Assembly (NCBI RefSeq): GCF_030704535.1
Contig: NC_081812.1
Location: 20,683,501-20,747,500, forward strand
Origin: Vitis vinifera
Lineage: Eukaryota; Streptophyta; Magnoliopsida; Vitales; Vitaceae
Reading direction: 5' to 3'
DNA length: 64,000 bases
Shown piece by piece: positions 12,371 through 23,000 of this stretch (position 1 is its first letter; every line of letters begins with the position of its first letter). Below the pieces are notes generated by a model, which saw only the letters and a list, made by a program, of their open reading frames with translations, was not told where the DNA came from and searched no databases. The translations under genes and the position numbers were made by a program.

Positions 12371-13357
12371 TTCTCTCCTTCACGCTTTCTCACAACTATT
12401 CAATTTCAATCTCTTATTTTTCTGCCATTTATCTTTCTTGGCTTCAAATGGCTCCCGCACCGCAACAGGGTGGCCCCTACAGTCTACAAGCGACATTTTT
12501 ATTTTTGTTTTGGTTTGTTTATTATTATTATTATTCAGTTGATAGTCATTTTTGACTCTTTTGGCCCCATCAAGAGTCCAGGACGCAACGCTACCATTAT
12601 TTCCATGTTCGTAGAAGGTTTTGAACCACGTGGTGCATTGGCGATTACGTCATGGGTGATGAAGGAGGCTATCTCCCGGGGCGGCTAGTGGACCGAAGGC
12701 AGGATACGAGTAGCCCGTCCCTTGTCCACTCTCGTTAGAGTTTACGTTGGGTCAGAAGTAGGAAGGGTTTTCATTGGAATCAACCCAACTCCAAGAACGG
12801 CTAGTGCCTTGAATAGTTATCCCATCATTATGTACGAAAAGGTTGTGCACCAACAAAAACTAGATAATGGAAAATTATTGCTCACTTTGTTATTACTGTA
12901 GTTTATTGGAAAACGCTTAACCCAAAGAAAAACAAAAAAAAAAATTTTAATACAAAATAAATATTTAATAAAATTAATTGTTAGATTGTTTAAAAATAAA
13001 TGCTTAGTATTTTCACTTCTTTATCAAACATACAAATTAAAAAATAAAATAGTAACAAAATTATTTGGAAGGCCCAAAATAACCCTCAACGGGCTTAAAA
13101 CTAGAAGATGGATCAATCGGAATGTAAATCATAATTAAGTCTTCATTTTATATTATTTTAGGATGGTCACAGGGCAATTTGTTTGAAGGCTTCCAGCTAC
13201 GAAGCAATTGGAAATATTTATATCAACAAATGGTAAAAGTCAATTTACTCGCGGTCTCATTTAAGAAGCAATAGGGAAGATCATAATGGAACTGTAGCAG
13301 TTCAATTCCTCATGAATGGGGCCTTTATTCAAATTCATCCATGGCTGAGCTGGGCCT
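12371..13357. other. Spacer between methyltransferase genes B and C
   Basis: Contains the copy B promoter side and the copy C 3' side. A moderately GC-rich patch at 12560-12830 holds ATTACGTCATGG (a TGACGT-type motif, about 12634), but no conserved frame. The open frames at 12296-12688 start inside exon 1 of copy B on the opposite strand and are shadows. Confidence 0.5.
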
Positions 13358-14490
13358 TTAAGTTTGACAGGCGTTCCCCACTTTTCCAATCCTGAGATAA
13401 ATAGGATAAGTTACAACCTTCTTACCCTTCCCATCCCTGTTCCATGCTCGCTCAAAATCTTCAATCACATCATTCCTCAACAGCTCCACCCCTTCCTTCT
13501 TTGCAGTCTGGTATGATGACCATGACCTTATGTAAGTGAAATAGGCCTCCAAATCCATTATCCTCTCTGTTTTGAACCTGAATGGCCCTGTGTCGTCTTC
13601 TCCGTCCACAGGCTTGAATGGGAATTCAATGCTCCTATACTTGTCATCGACCAAGTCACGGGCTGAATCCCAGTAAGGTTTGGAATCTGCGTAAAATCTC
13701 TCAAAGACCAAGTCCACAGACTCATTCACTTCAGGCACGGTGTAGCACCAGGCGGCAATCACTCCATGGGGTTTCTTGAGAACCCACTCCACTTGTTGGT
13801 AGAATTTAGGAAGGTCAAACCAGTGCATTGCTTGGGCAATGGTGACTAAATCCACGCTTGATTGTGCTGCGACGCTGGCTTGAAGGTCGGCTATGGTCAT
13901 AACAGGAGAAGTATATTGGTATCGGATGTTGGGGAGCTTTGCTGCGAATTCCAGTTGGCTTTGACTGGTTTCTGTGCCTATCACATTTTTGTAGATGCCA
14001 GCTAACTGCAATTCAAGGATACGTTATGATACACTTGCCTAATTCAATTTCACAATCAGAAATGTTCGCAGCCATTCCTGAAGCCCTAAAATTAGGCTTT
14101 CTTGATTTTATATCTCATGATGGCTTGCTCCGCAAGCTACCCCATGGGATACAATCGTCGACCTATTAATGTAGTTTATTGGAAAACGCTCAATTATTGC
14201 TCACTTTTTTAAATATAAGTCATCCTTCTCCTTCAATTGATCCATGATTTTGAAATAAATAACCAAAACGAACGCTAGTTTCTGGTCAATTTATGCGTTT
14301 TGATCCCACAAATCTAGAACAGAATACAGAAAAGACTCACGGAAACGGCGGCCTGGCCGCTGCCGGTGCCGACATCCCAGACGAGGTCGCGATCAGGAGT
14401 CTTGGAGGCAATGAATTGGAAGAGCTCCGGTGGGTAACTTGGCCGTGCTTCAGAGTACTGTTTCGCCTGCTCTGTGAACAATTCCGCCAT
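13358..14490 (-). CDS. SAM-dependent methyltransferase, copy C
   Basis: Third paralogue. Exon 1 is 14341-14490 (50 codons, starting MAELFTEQAKQYSEARPSYP). Exon 2 is 13358-14005 (215 codons plus TAA), giving 265 aa. The donor is GTGAGT and the acceptor TGCAG, as in A and B. Motif I is WDVGTGSGQA, a variant of the GAGNG form in A and B; post-I is VIGTETSQSQL, where the usual Asp that holds the SAM ribose is Glu. VDLVTIAQAMHWFD and GVIAAWCY are conserved. This copy is therefore intact but diverged around the cofactor site. No transmembrane or signal sequence is seen. The substrate is unknown. Confidence 0.88.
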
Positions 14491-14573
14491 TTCTCTCTCG
14501 CAAACCTTTGCGCTTTCTCCTTCTTTTTTTCTGCTATAGGGAATGCGCAGATGGGTTGGCCTTCCTTCCTTCC

Positions 14574-14581
14574 TATTTATA
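14574..14581 (-). promoter_or_regulatory. TATA box of methyltransferase C
   Basis: TATAAATA on the minus strand, about 85 bp upstream of the ATG: a good consensus at a plausible distance. Confidence 0.55.
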
Positions 14582-14599
14582 GAATTATACTAAAAGGTC

Positions 14600-16080
14600 G
14601 TCATCTGATGTCAGTCCTCCACGTGTTGTTGGAACTTGGAAGAAGGTAGCAGGGAGGTTCTACAGCAGGGGTTGGTATTGCCGTGCGAGACTTGTGGAGT
14701 GCCGACCAATGAATTAAACCCATGTTTTGGATTCTATTAGTTTCGTCGTTCGTGACCTCATATCGAATGAGTTGTCCAAAAATTTTATGTTTACGTGGAC
14801 ATGAAAAGAATATATACGAAAAGTTCAACCTAAAATTATTTTTTTACCTTTATTTGCTATTTTATAAAAATAATAATTAAAATTTTCTGTAGCACCAAAA
14901 TAATATTATCTGAAAAAACCTAGATATTGATCGAGCTCTAAAATAATTTCCAATCCAACTTAGTTTGGAATACAGCCGCTCGCATTGACAGATACTTTTT
15001 GTTTTATTTGTTTGTTTTTTGAAAACAGCAAATTGATTGCAATTTAGGGTATTCATAATATTTTAAGAGGTTTTTTTTTTTGAAACTATGTACGTTTTAA
15101 TTGGTAATTATTTTTCAAAATAATTTTAGGTTATTGAAAATATAAATATTTTTTTTTTTAAATTTGGAAAACATATTTGACAATTGATATAAATAGTTTT
15201 TTTTTAAAAATAATTTGTTTTAAAAATGTATTATTTTAAAAATAAATTTTAGATATTTTCAATTAGAATGTTATAAATAATAATTATAAATATGAACACT
15301 ATTTTAAAAACTTTTATATTATATCGTGGATCCCGCATTTTGCTCAATATGTTCCCCCCGATGGCACGCTCGCTTTTTTATTTTTTTAAAAATTATTTTT
15401 TAGAAAATGACATAAGTCACCACTTATTTTTGTTTTATTTTTTTTAAGGGAAAACAAAATAAGAAAAAAAAACTCTAAATATGACTTCTTATTTAGAAAA
15501 GACAGACTGTGAAAAACTAAAGTCGGATCCGGGAGTCAGGTTACTTATTAGGAAAGTATGGTAAAAACTGTAGCACCCTTTTAAGTCCTTAAAAATGAAT
15601 TTCTATTAAATAAAGGTGAAGCAAATGTGACAATTGATAACGGAATCAATGTATATTAATGAGATGATCAAATAATAAAACGAATCATGTATAAGAATAA
15701 GCAAAGTAAGAGTGAAATCGTATCTTAGCAGCAAGTAATAATGCGCTATCATGAAAATAAGGTTAACTCAAGTATAAAATTATCACATGCATATTAAAGA
15801 GCGAGACAAAAATCAAGCAATATTCATTAAGAATAACAGTTGACGATCATAAGAGAAAACTTATATGTAGGGTCCCACCAAAGTCCAATTGATTTTGCAT
15901 GAATTAATCCCACAAATTCCATTTGTTTTGAAATTATGAAAATCATATTCATGCTTATTTAAAATCAAGAGAAACAAAAGATTATTTGAAAATCAAAGAA
16001 AATTTGTGAAAGTACTTACCTGAAAGAAAATGTAGCAAGTTTATTAAAAACGAGATTTTTTTTACCTAAAATCTTAATAA
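14600..16080. other. AT-rich spacer with unclassified repeat-like DNA
   Basis: No gene seen. The stretch from about 15330 to 16030 has the texture of a worn retroelement or LTR fragment: a GC-richer patch with GGATCCGGGAGTCAGG, then TGTAGCACCCTTTTAAG, then an irregular AT-rich body. I cannot find paired ends. Confidence 0.35.
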
Positions 16081-16570
16081 ATGATGAAAAGTTGTAGAAT
16101 TAAAAAATATTTGAAAATTGAAGTGGAATTAAAATTATTTGATAAACTGGAGTTTGAAAATTTATTTGAAAATTATTTGAGAATTGAAGTTTTGAAAATG
16201 ATTGAAAATTGGATTTTGAAAATTATTTAAAAATTTTTGGAATTTTGAAAATTATTTGAGAATTGGGATTTTAGAAATTAGATTTAAGAATTGAATTTTT
16301 GGAAATTAAATTTGAAAGAAATTGGAGTTTTGAAAATTAATTGAGAATTGGAGTTTTGGAAATTAAATTTAAGAATTGAAATTTTGGAAATTAATAATGA
16401 AAGAAATTAGAGTTTTGGAAATTAGAGTCTTGAAGATTATATTAAGGAATTGAAGTTTTGAAAATTATTTGAAAATCGGAATTATGGACAATTATTTGAA
16501 AATAGATGTTTTGAAAATTAAATTTAAAAATTGAAAATTTGGAAATTAATTTTGATATCAAAATATGAAG
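16080..16570. repeat. Low-complexity tract of GAAAATT/TTGAA-type repeats
   Basis: Imperfect reiteration of words such as TTTGAAAATTATTTGA and TTGGAAATTAAATTTGA at irregular 20-35 bp spacing. No coding content. Confidence 0.7.
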
Positions 16571-16734
16571 AATTAAAAATGATGAAATGTGGTGGTGGGA
16601 TTGCATGCCAAAGGTGGCCATGTATGAGCGTGGGCTCGGGATGGAGTGGTTAGGAGGCAGACTATTTGGGAACCACCAAGTATTGAAGACCTTGGGAACA
16701 AGCATGCATGCATGTGGGCTGCATACACATGAGA

Positions 16735-17015
16735 GAGAATGGGAAGATATTTGGGTGGAGGAAAATGTGAGAAAAATGGGTATGATGGCTGCATATGCAT
16801 GAGAGATAATGAGAAGATATTTGAGTGGATGAAAAGGTGAGAAAAATGGGTATGATGGCTGCATAATGAGAAGATATTTGAGTGGAGGAAAAAGTGAGAA
16901 AAAATGGGTATGATGGCTGCATATGCATGAGAGAGAATGAGAATATATTTGAGTGGATGAAAATGTGAGAAAAATGGGTAGAGGAAAAGGTGAGAAAAAT
17001 GGGTATGATGGCTGC
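16735..17015. repeat. Minisatellite with a unit of about 70-80 bp
   Basis: About four imperfect copies of a unit built from 'gagagagaatgagaagat', 'atttgagtggatgaaaa', 'ggtgagaaaaatgggtat' and 'gatggctgcatatgcat'. Internal deletions make the last copies shorter. Long open frames on the minus strand here are by-products of a repeat unit that lacks stops. Confidence 0.85.
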
Positions 17016-17114
17016 ATGTAACTGCTATCTTTCTTTGAATTTCAAATGCAAAAATCAAACATGTCGGGCTGCCTGTTGCACTAGTTCCTCCATTTCTTGT
17101 GGCTGTTTTGATTT

Positions 17115-17775
17115 TCATTGTTTGGAATCCACTCCACAAAGTGGGAAGAGTTCATGTTTTGAGCATTAATCATTTGTTCATCTACATTTTTTTTAATGCT
17201 CATCTTACCCTTGAACATAATTGAGGTAATAAGGTGGCAGTCGTGTCATGGGTTTGCAGCACGCATCATGTTCTTGGCATCCCATATCTGCTGGGTGAGC
17301 ACGGGGACTGGTAGTGCATGGTACTGCTGAGACCCATGAGAGATGAGAATAGCAAGCCCAACCAAGAAGAAGTGTAGATGGGAGAAAAGAATGAGGTTCG
17401 CCAAAGGTTTTCGGAGGTCGAAATTGAGTTGGCCTGAGAACCTGAGGCAGCAAGTAACCCCACTCATAGTTACAAAAAACAAATGGTTCGGATCACCAAA
17501 GCTAGGAGTAGTTAGCTTGAGAGTCTTGAAACAAATATCATGAAGAGCTTCATTGTCTAGAACCATACATTCGTCAACATTCTCTACCAACTAGTGACAT
17601 CAAGAGGGTGGCATTATATGGCTCCACAACTGTGTCAGAGACCTTTGGAGATGAGAACACAGTGAATGTGGGCATCATTCTACCAGGGTGTTCCTTCCTG
17701 ATTTTTGAGATTAGCAAGATACCCATCTTAGAATCTATACCTCCATTAATTTTTGCCCCTAATGGAACATGGTAA
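17115..17775 (-). pseudogene. Beta-tubulin processed pseudogene fragment
   Basis: Read on the minus strand, the three frames together match the middle of beta-tubulin, roughly residues 140-340. Recognisable blocks are [82 protein letters not shown] and FVEWIPNN. Plant beta-tubulin genes have introns in this part (near codon 222 from memory), but here the blocks are contiguous, which points to a retrocopy. It is broken by at least one frameshift near 17590 (between NATL and VENVDECM) and by a TGA just after RAANP (about 17246). It starts and ends abruptly; the 5' and 3' parts of the gene are missing. No function is expected. Confidence 0.85.
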
Positions 17776-18160
17776 GCAGGCCATGCAATCATAAGGATGA
17801 AAAAGATAATCGAGAGGTCTGGTAGAGGCTTGGGTATAGGTGGATGGCTGCAAGCGTGTAGGGAATAGGTAGAAAGGAATTTCATGGGAATCAACTTTTT
17901 CACTGGCTTATCTACATGTCCCGTAGCCAATCTCTAACATCATCAACTAGTGATACACACAATGCTATGCACCCGGAACACCCACAGAAAACAAATGAGG
18001 ATAACAAGAAAACAGAGCATAAAGAAAAGAAAGAAAAAAAAAAAAAAAAAGCACCAGTGAACTTACCTGAGAGCTCCTCCAAAGCACATAGTTGGATTTC
18101 TCAATGCTCTTCCTCCACAACTCCGATTCTTTCCCTCTTCAGCTCTCTTTCAAACTTCCT
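17776..18160. other. Spacer between tubulin pseudogene and LTR-like sequence
   Basis: Includes an A-rich run at about 18024-18051. No gene recognised; the short open frames are not conserved-looking. Confidence 0.4.
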
Positions 18161-18932
18161 TGTAGGGACCCCTCCCTCTGGGAAACACGTGGCACGCATC
18201 TCACAGTGACACATGGCACGTGTTGTCAGCCGAACCATCATCATCCGGATTCCCCTAAGGATACGCATGATGTAGTTCTCCTATCCGGACCGCCTCAAGG
18301 AAAGACAAATGACGTTTCAGCTTCTCCTATCCAAGGAAGAGCAAACGACGCTGGCAGAGCATAGACATCCGGACAACCTTCATAATGCATCCGCTCCACA
18401 ATACATCCGGATAATCAGCATGTGTCATCCAGATATAATCGTCCGGATCATCAATTAAAGTAAAGCAAGTCTTACACGCTATCACGACAAACAACCATGT
18501 CCCACATCCTGTCACCTGCAGAGTGAGAAGACAAGATGAAGTGACAGCAAGTCACTTCCCATGATCATTCTACATGATCACTTCCCACGATCTCTGACAG
18601 CCGCATCACCTACCATGGTTTCTGACAGCCGCTCGTAGGGTGATGATGCTCCTACTGACGCCTATTATCATCATAACAACATAAAATATCTCCTCACCAT
18701 TAATGAGAGGAACAGTACCCCTGAAGCTGTATATATAGGCCTTCACATGAAGAGGAAAGGGATCCCCTGGTAATCTCCTGATACCTAGTAAAAGGTCAAC
18801 TGATTCATATCTCCCTCTCTTAACCATGGCTAACAGAACCATCGGAGGGTGCATCCGGACACCCTGTCCGGATGTCTTTTGCAGGTATAACGACTGAATC
18901 AAGGACCTATTTTGGTTGAGGTCGCGCATCCA
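18161..18932 (+). mobile_element. Probable solo LTR of a retrotransposon
   Basis: A GC-richer block of about 770 bp with LTR-like organisation. It starts TGTAGGGACC and has repeated CATCCGGA/TCCGGAT words (18240-18450 and 18850-18875). It carries a core-promoter-like GCTGTATATATAGGCC at 18726-18741 and ends near GCGCATCCA. The following CATCTGGC could be the start of a primer-binding site. No gag-pol follows, so I read it as a solo or truncated LTR. The exact ends and target-site duplication are not established. Confidence 0.5.
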
Positions 18933-19886
18933 TCCATCTGGCAACTACGTGGAGCACCAGGAACGCGAGGCATCAACATTCCTCTCTGTTTCTTTCTCCA
19001 AAAAAACGTCTCCCTCCCCTTCACCCTGGTACTCTGTTTTTCCTTTTCTTCTTTCCCATCCCAGCTCCACCAGCTTCACTGCTCACCATCTACTAATCTC
19101 CCATCCGTTCAAAAAAAGTCCCCATCTCAACCACCACCACGGTAAGGTGGTGGTATCCTTGGCATGTGTCCTATGCAACTTCGAGCACTTGAAGAAGCTG
19201 GCCCCTACTCCTCTAAGATGTTGCCAGCTCTTCCCGGGGTGGTAAAAAAAAAAAGAAAACAAAAAAACCTTTTCTATAAGGGGGTCTATATATATATATA
19301 TATGTAGTATTTTTATTACACATACATCGAGAAAATTAATTTTTATATTTGATCATCAAATAAAATTTATTACCAAAAAATAATTAAGAACGATTATAAG
19401 AACTATTATGAAAAACTATCTTTTAAAAAATATTCCAAAACATACCCTTACCTAAAGAAAATTAAGGAATTATGTTAGGAATGGGCTGATCATGGGCCCA
19501 TTTATTGGGCTTGTCATTAACTATTGAGTTTTTTTTTTGTTTACCATCATCATGTTCACGACTTGGTGATGCACTCCCATATTCCTTTATGAGACTCAAT
19601 GTTTTATGATACAAAATTAATTAAAGAAGATCTTCAGCGTGTTCTTTGGAGAGGGGCTTTTCAATCTTGGGGCCTGAACAGGCGAGAGGGCCAAGCCCAT
19701 ATCTAGTTTTCTCGGCGGAAGATACCCGACTCGCGACGTGCATCGCGCCCGTTTGGCACCAAAAATGCACATTTTTTTATATTTTAATTTTAATTTTGAA
19801 AAGAAAGGAAAATCAGATTAATTTTTTGAAAATAAAATATTACTAAAACAATAACACACGACTTTTCGCATTTCTACCAGTTTCAT

Positions 19887-19894
19887 TATAAATA
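19887..19894 (+). promoter_or_regulatory. Candidate TATA box of P5CR
   Basis: TATAAATA, 192 bp before the ATG. This would give a 5' UTR of about 160 nt containing the (AGC)n run. Only sequence match and distance support it. Confidence 0.4.
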
Positions 19895-20056
19895 TTACGC
19901 CTTTTAATAAAAATGATAAATAGAAATATATCTGAGAAAAAAAATCATTTTCGTTCTCAGTCAATAAACAGACCTTTCCTTCAATTTTCTAACAGTATTT
20001 TCCGAATTTCCCTCCACTACAAACCCTAAACTGGTCGAAACTCGCAGACGAACTGG

Positions 20057-20080
20057 TAGCAGCAGCAGCAGCAGCAGCAA
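20057..20080 (+). repeat. (AGC)n microsatellite in the P5CR 5' UTR
   Basis: An uninterrupted run of about seven AGC/GCA triplets, ending a few bases before the start codon at 20086. Confidence 0.8.
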
Positions 20081-20085
20081 GAGGC

Positions 20086-23000
20086 ATGGCGGGTGTGGCT
20101 CCTATTCCAATGGATACATTCAAATTGGGGTTTATAGGAGCTGGAAAAATGGCAGAGAGCATTGCGAAAGGAGTCGTCCATTCAGGCCTCATGCCCGCTT
20201 CCCGAATCTCTACTGCTCCTAGAAGTTCGAGTCGCCAAGATGCCTTTGAATCATTGGGCGTCAAAATTTTCGAAACCAATCAGCGGGTATCATCTCTTTC
20301 TTACTTATGTTTGATTTCTGAGAAAATGATGCAAAATTAAATGAATGAGTTTTATTTTTTTTTAAAAGGATTTTTGTTGTATGGACCGACAAAGCGAAGT
20401 GCTTCACTTAATACAGCAATCTATCTGCCTGTCTATATGTTTGGTTAGGAAAAGAACAAATGGACATCTTGAATTATGAAAATTTTCATTTTCTTGGACC
20501 TCGATAAGGAAATGACTTCATTTTCCTCCATTTTCACAGCAACCAAACAGAGGGTTATGATCTGATGGTTGCAGAGAAAATGCTGGAAAAGAAAAGAAAA
20601 GAGTAAACGTGAGTGTCAAGTATTATCAGGATCGTACAGTTGTGTTTTATTTTGTGAAACAATGAAAGACAGAAAACATGAATTTCTGACCTTTTCTCTT
20701 GTCCTGACCCCGTTGGTTGCCGAGGCAAGCAAAGAAAAGGAAACAAATAAAACAATTAAAATCTTAAAATATTTTTCCATGCACAGGACCTGTAACATGG
20801 TTGTCCAAAGCTCACCTAGGCAAAGAAAAACACAAGAGAAGCCCAAGGAGCCTGCCTTTGGGAATGGGCAAAGCCCAAGGCACAAGAAACATGTCTTTCA
20901 ATTTTGTATCATTTAAAATGTTTTCCTAGATACTGTTCAGTAAAAGCAGAGATATTATGCAACTGCTTAGCAATCCCGAGTTTCAAAATATTTTGTGAAT
21001 TTTTAGCTGAAATTATCCTCAATTTTTAGATTTCACTTTATTTTCTGTCTTTAAAGTTTCTATATTTCATCTAATTTTTCTTACAATTCTTCATTTCTTC
21101 TTTTGACTTTACATGGTGATGTATGCCTATTTAAAAAAAATAAAAATTACATTGTGTTGTATACCTCGCTTATACATGGTTGACTAATTTGTTTTCAATA
21201 TAATCATATTGAGTATTTGAGTCAGCGGGAAGAATGACCTATGCAGTCCTTCTTATGTTCTTTTGGCCCTTTGTGTTGATGCATTGTTGTGAATTGGTTG
21301 TATTGTTTTTATTGAACATTGAATGTGTTAGTTGTGCCTTGCATGGTTCAGGTGAGCAGATTGTGCTGCCCCTGGTGCTTAGGTGCTTTATGCGCATGTT
21401 GGGCCTTTACTATGGACCAGAGATAACAGAATCATGACTCAAATTTTTCATGATTTGGGACTCAACTAAAATTATTCACTCAACTTAGTGAACTATGTCG
21501 ACTTGGTTCAGTTGAGACTTCCAAATTACAAAACAATAACAGTGGAAAGCATCGCACTAGATACTTTCTTTCTTTTTAATTCTGAACAACCATGTTTATA
21601 GAAACAAATTCATGTTTCATGGTAGAGGTATGAAGTGGTCATCATCGATTTCTTTTGGTTAATTGCAACTCCATTCTTGATCTCATGAACACAGGTAGTT
21701 GAAGACAGTGATGTGGTTGTTTTTTCTGTGAAACCTCAAGTTGGTAAGCCTCCAGTCTATTGCACAATTTGCTACTCCCTATTTTCTTATCGTTTCTTAC
21801 CTTTCATTTTATTTGTCCTTTTAGTTGTCAGCATTGGCAATTTGAATCTAATTCCCATATGTTGAGTGGCCTAGCTTTATGAGAAAACTTGTACTCTGAA
21901 GCAAGCTTGGTTCAGGTTTCAGAAAATCTTTGGCAATTCTCAGAATTTTAAAAAATCCCAAGAATGGAAATAAAAAAAGTTTTGAGATGTGTCTTTTTGT
22001 TTGATTTAATCAAATTTTGGTAATGAAAACATGGAAAACCAATTCTTGACATTTTTGAAAAATGAATCATAACTAGGGAAATTTTCAAAAAACGGATTTA
22101 GAAGTGCACTGCTGAATGTATTCTTTGATTTATTTTTCTTTTCAACTTTCAGAAGCAAAAGAATGGCCCAGAAATGATATTGAATATGCCCAAAATGATT
22201 GCTCCAAAATTCACGACCTTCTAGGAAAACAAACCAATTTTTTATTGGTTAACTATTCATATACCTTTGGTTTGCTAACCACAAAAGAAGAACAATATTC
22301 ATCCATCCTAAATGCTAACTGGTGAGTAATATTAAAGGCGGAGGTATTTCTCATTGTAATGGAGGATTAAATTCTTCCAAGTGTGATGGCTTAAGGATTT
22401 TCCAGTTCAAGTGGAAGTTTGATCCTAATACTAAACTTTTTGGACAATAATTTTGTGATTTCATCTCATTTTGAGATTTTTTTTTTGAGAATTGCAGTTG
22501 AAGATGTGGTCCTGGAGCTGAGGCCGCTACTAACGAAGAAGAAGCTTTTGGTGTCTGTTGTTGCTGGAGTTAAATTGAAACATCTACAGGTTTGTGCATC
22601 AGGACTCTTTGCTTCTCACTGTACATAACTTTTGGATTGATGAACTTTTTTAAGTCTTAAGTTTTGAATTGAAGGTAAATGTCCTCATAATAAAATGTCC
22701 ACAAGAGGGCAGGATTCATGTCCTGTTTTTGACACCGACTTAGCTCCCCCTCTCTTAATTCCACATTTTCTTTTGTTTTTTTTAATAGCTTGAATGCATT
22801 GAAAATATCACTATAATATTGGCTTCTTTACCTACATTGCATTTTTCTTTGTTTATGATTTTACATTTAAATTATTTGTGTACCCTTTTCAAGTGCCACC
22901 ACCTAGTTTGCAAGTGCTATTTCCCACATTCTTTCAATCTCCTAATACATTAAGCTAATACTAAGATGACATCTTCATCCTCATTTCATTCTCCAAATCC

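Larger units (their letters stand above)
18933..20085. other. Upstream region of P5CR
   Basis: Contains a C/T-rich segment (18975-19150) with no clear gene, a (TA)n tract near 19287-19303, AT-rich DNA, and the P5CR promoter and 5' UTR. Confidence 0.5.

Noticed and set aside
12296-12688. 130-residue open frame on the plus strand
   Set aside because: It begins inside exon 1 of methyltransferase B on the opposite strand and has no family features.
16735-17015. Regularly spaced repeats as a possible CRISPR-like array
   Set aside because: The units are contiguous tandem copies without unique spacers, in a plant genome.
16442-17139. Long minus-strand open frames up to 191 residues
   Set aside because: They are translations of the minisatellite and of low-complexity DNA; the repeat unit simply lacks stops.
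18912-19245. Ser/Pro-rich open frames after the LTR-like block, and a GGTAAGG donor-like site near 19140, as a possible exon
   Set aside because: No partner exon or known motif found; C/T-rich sequence gives such frames easily.
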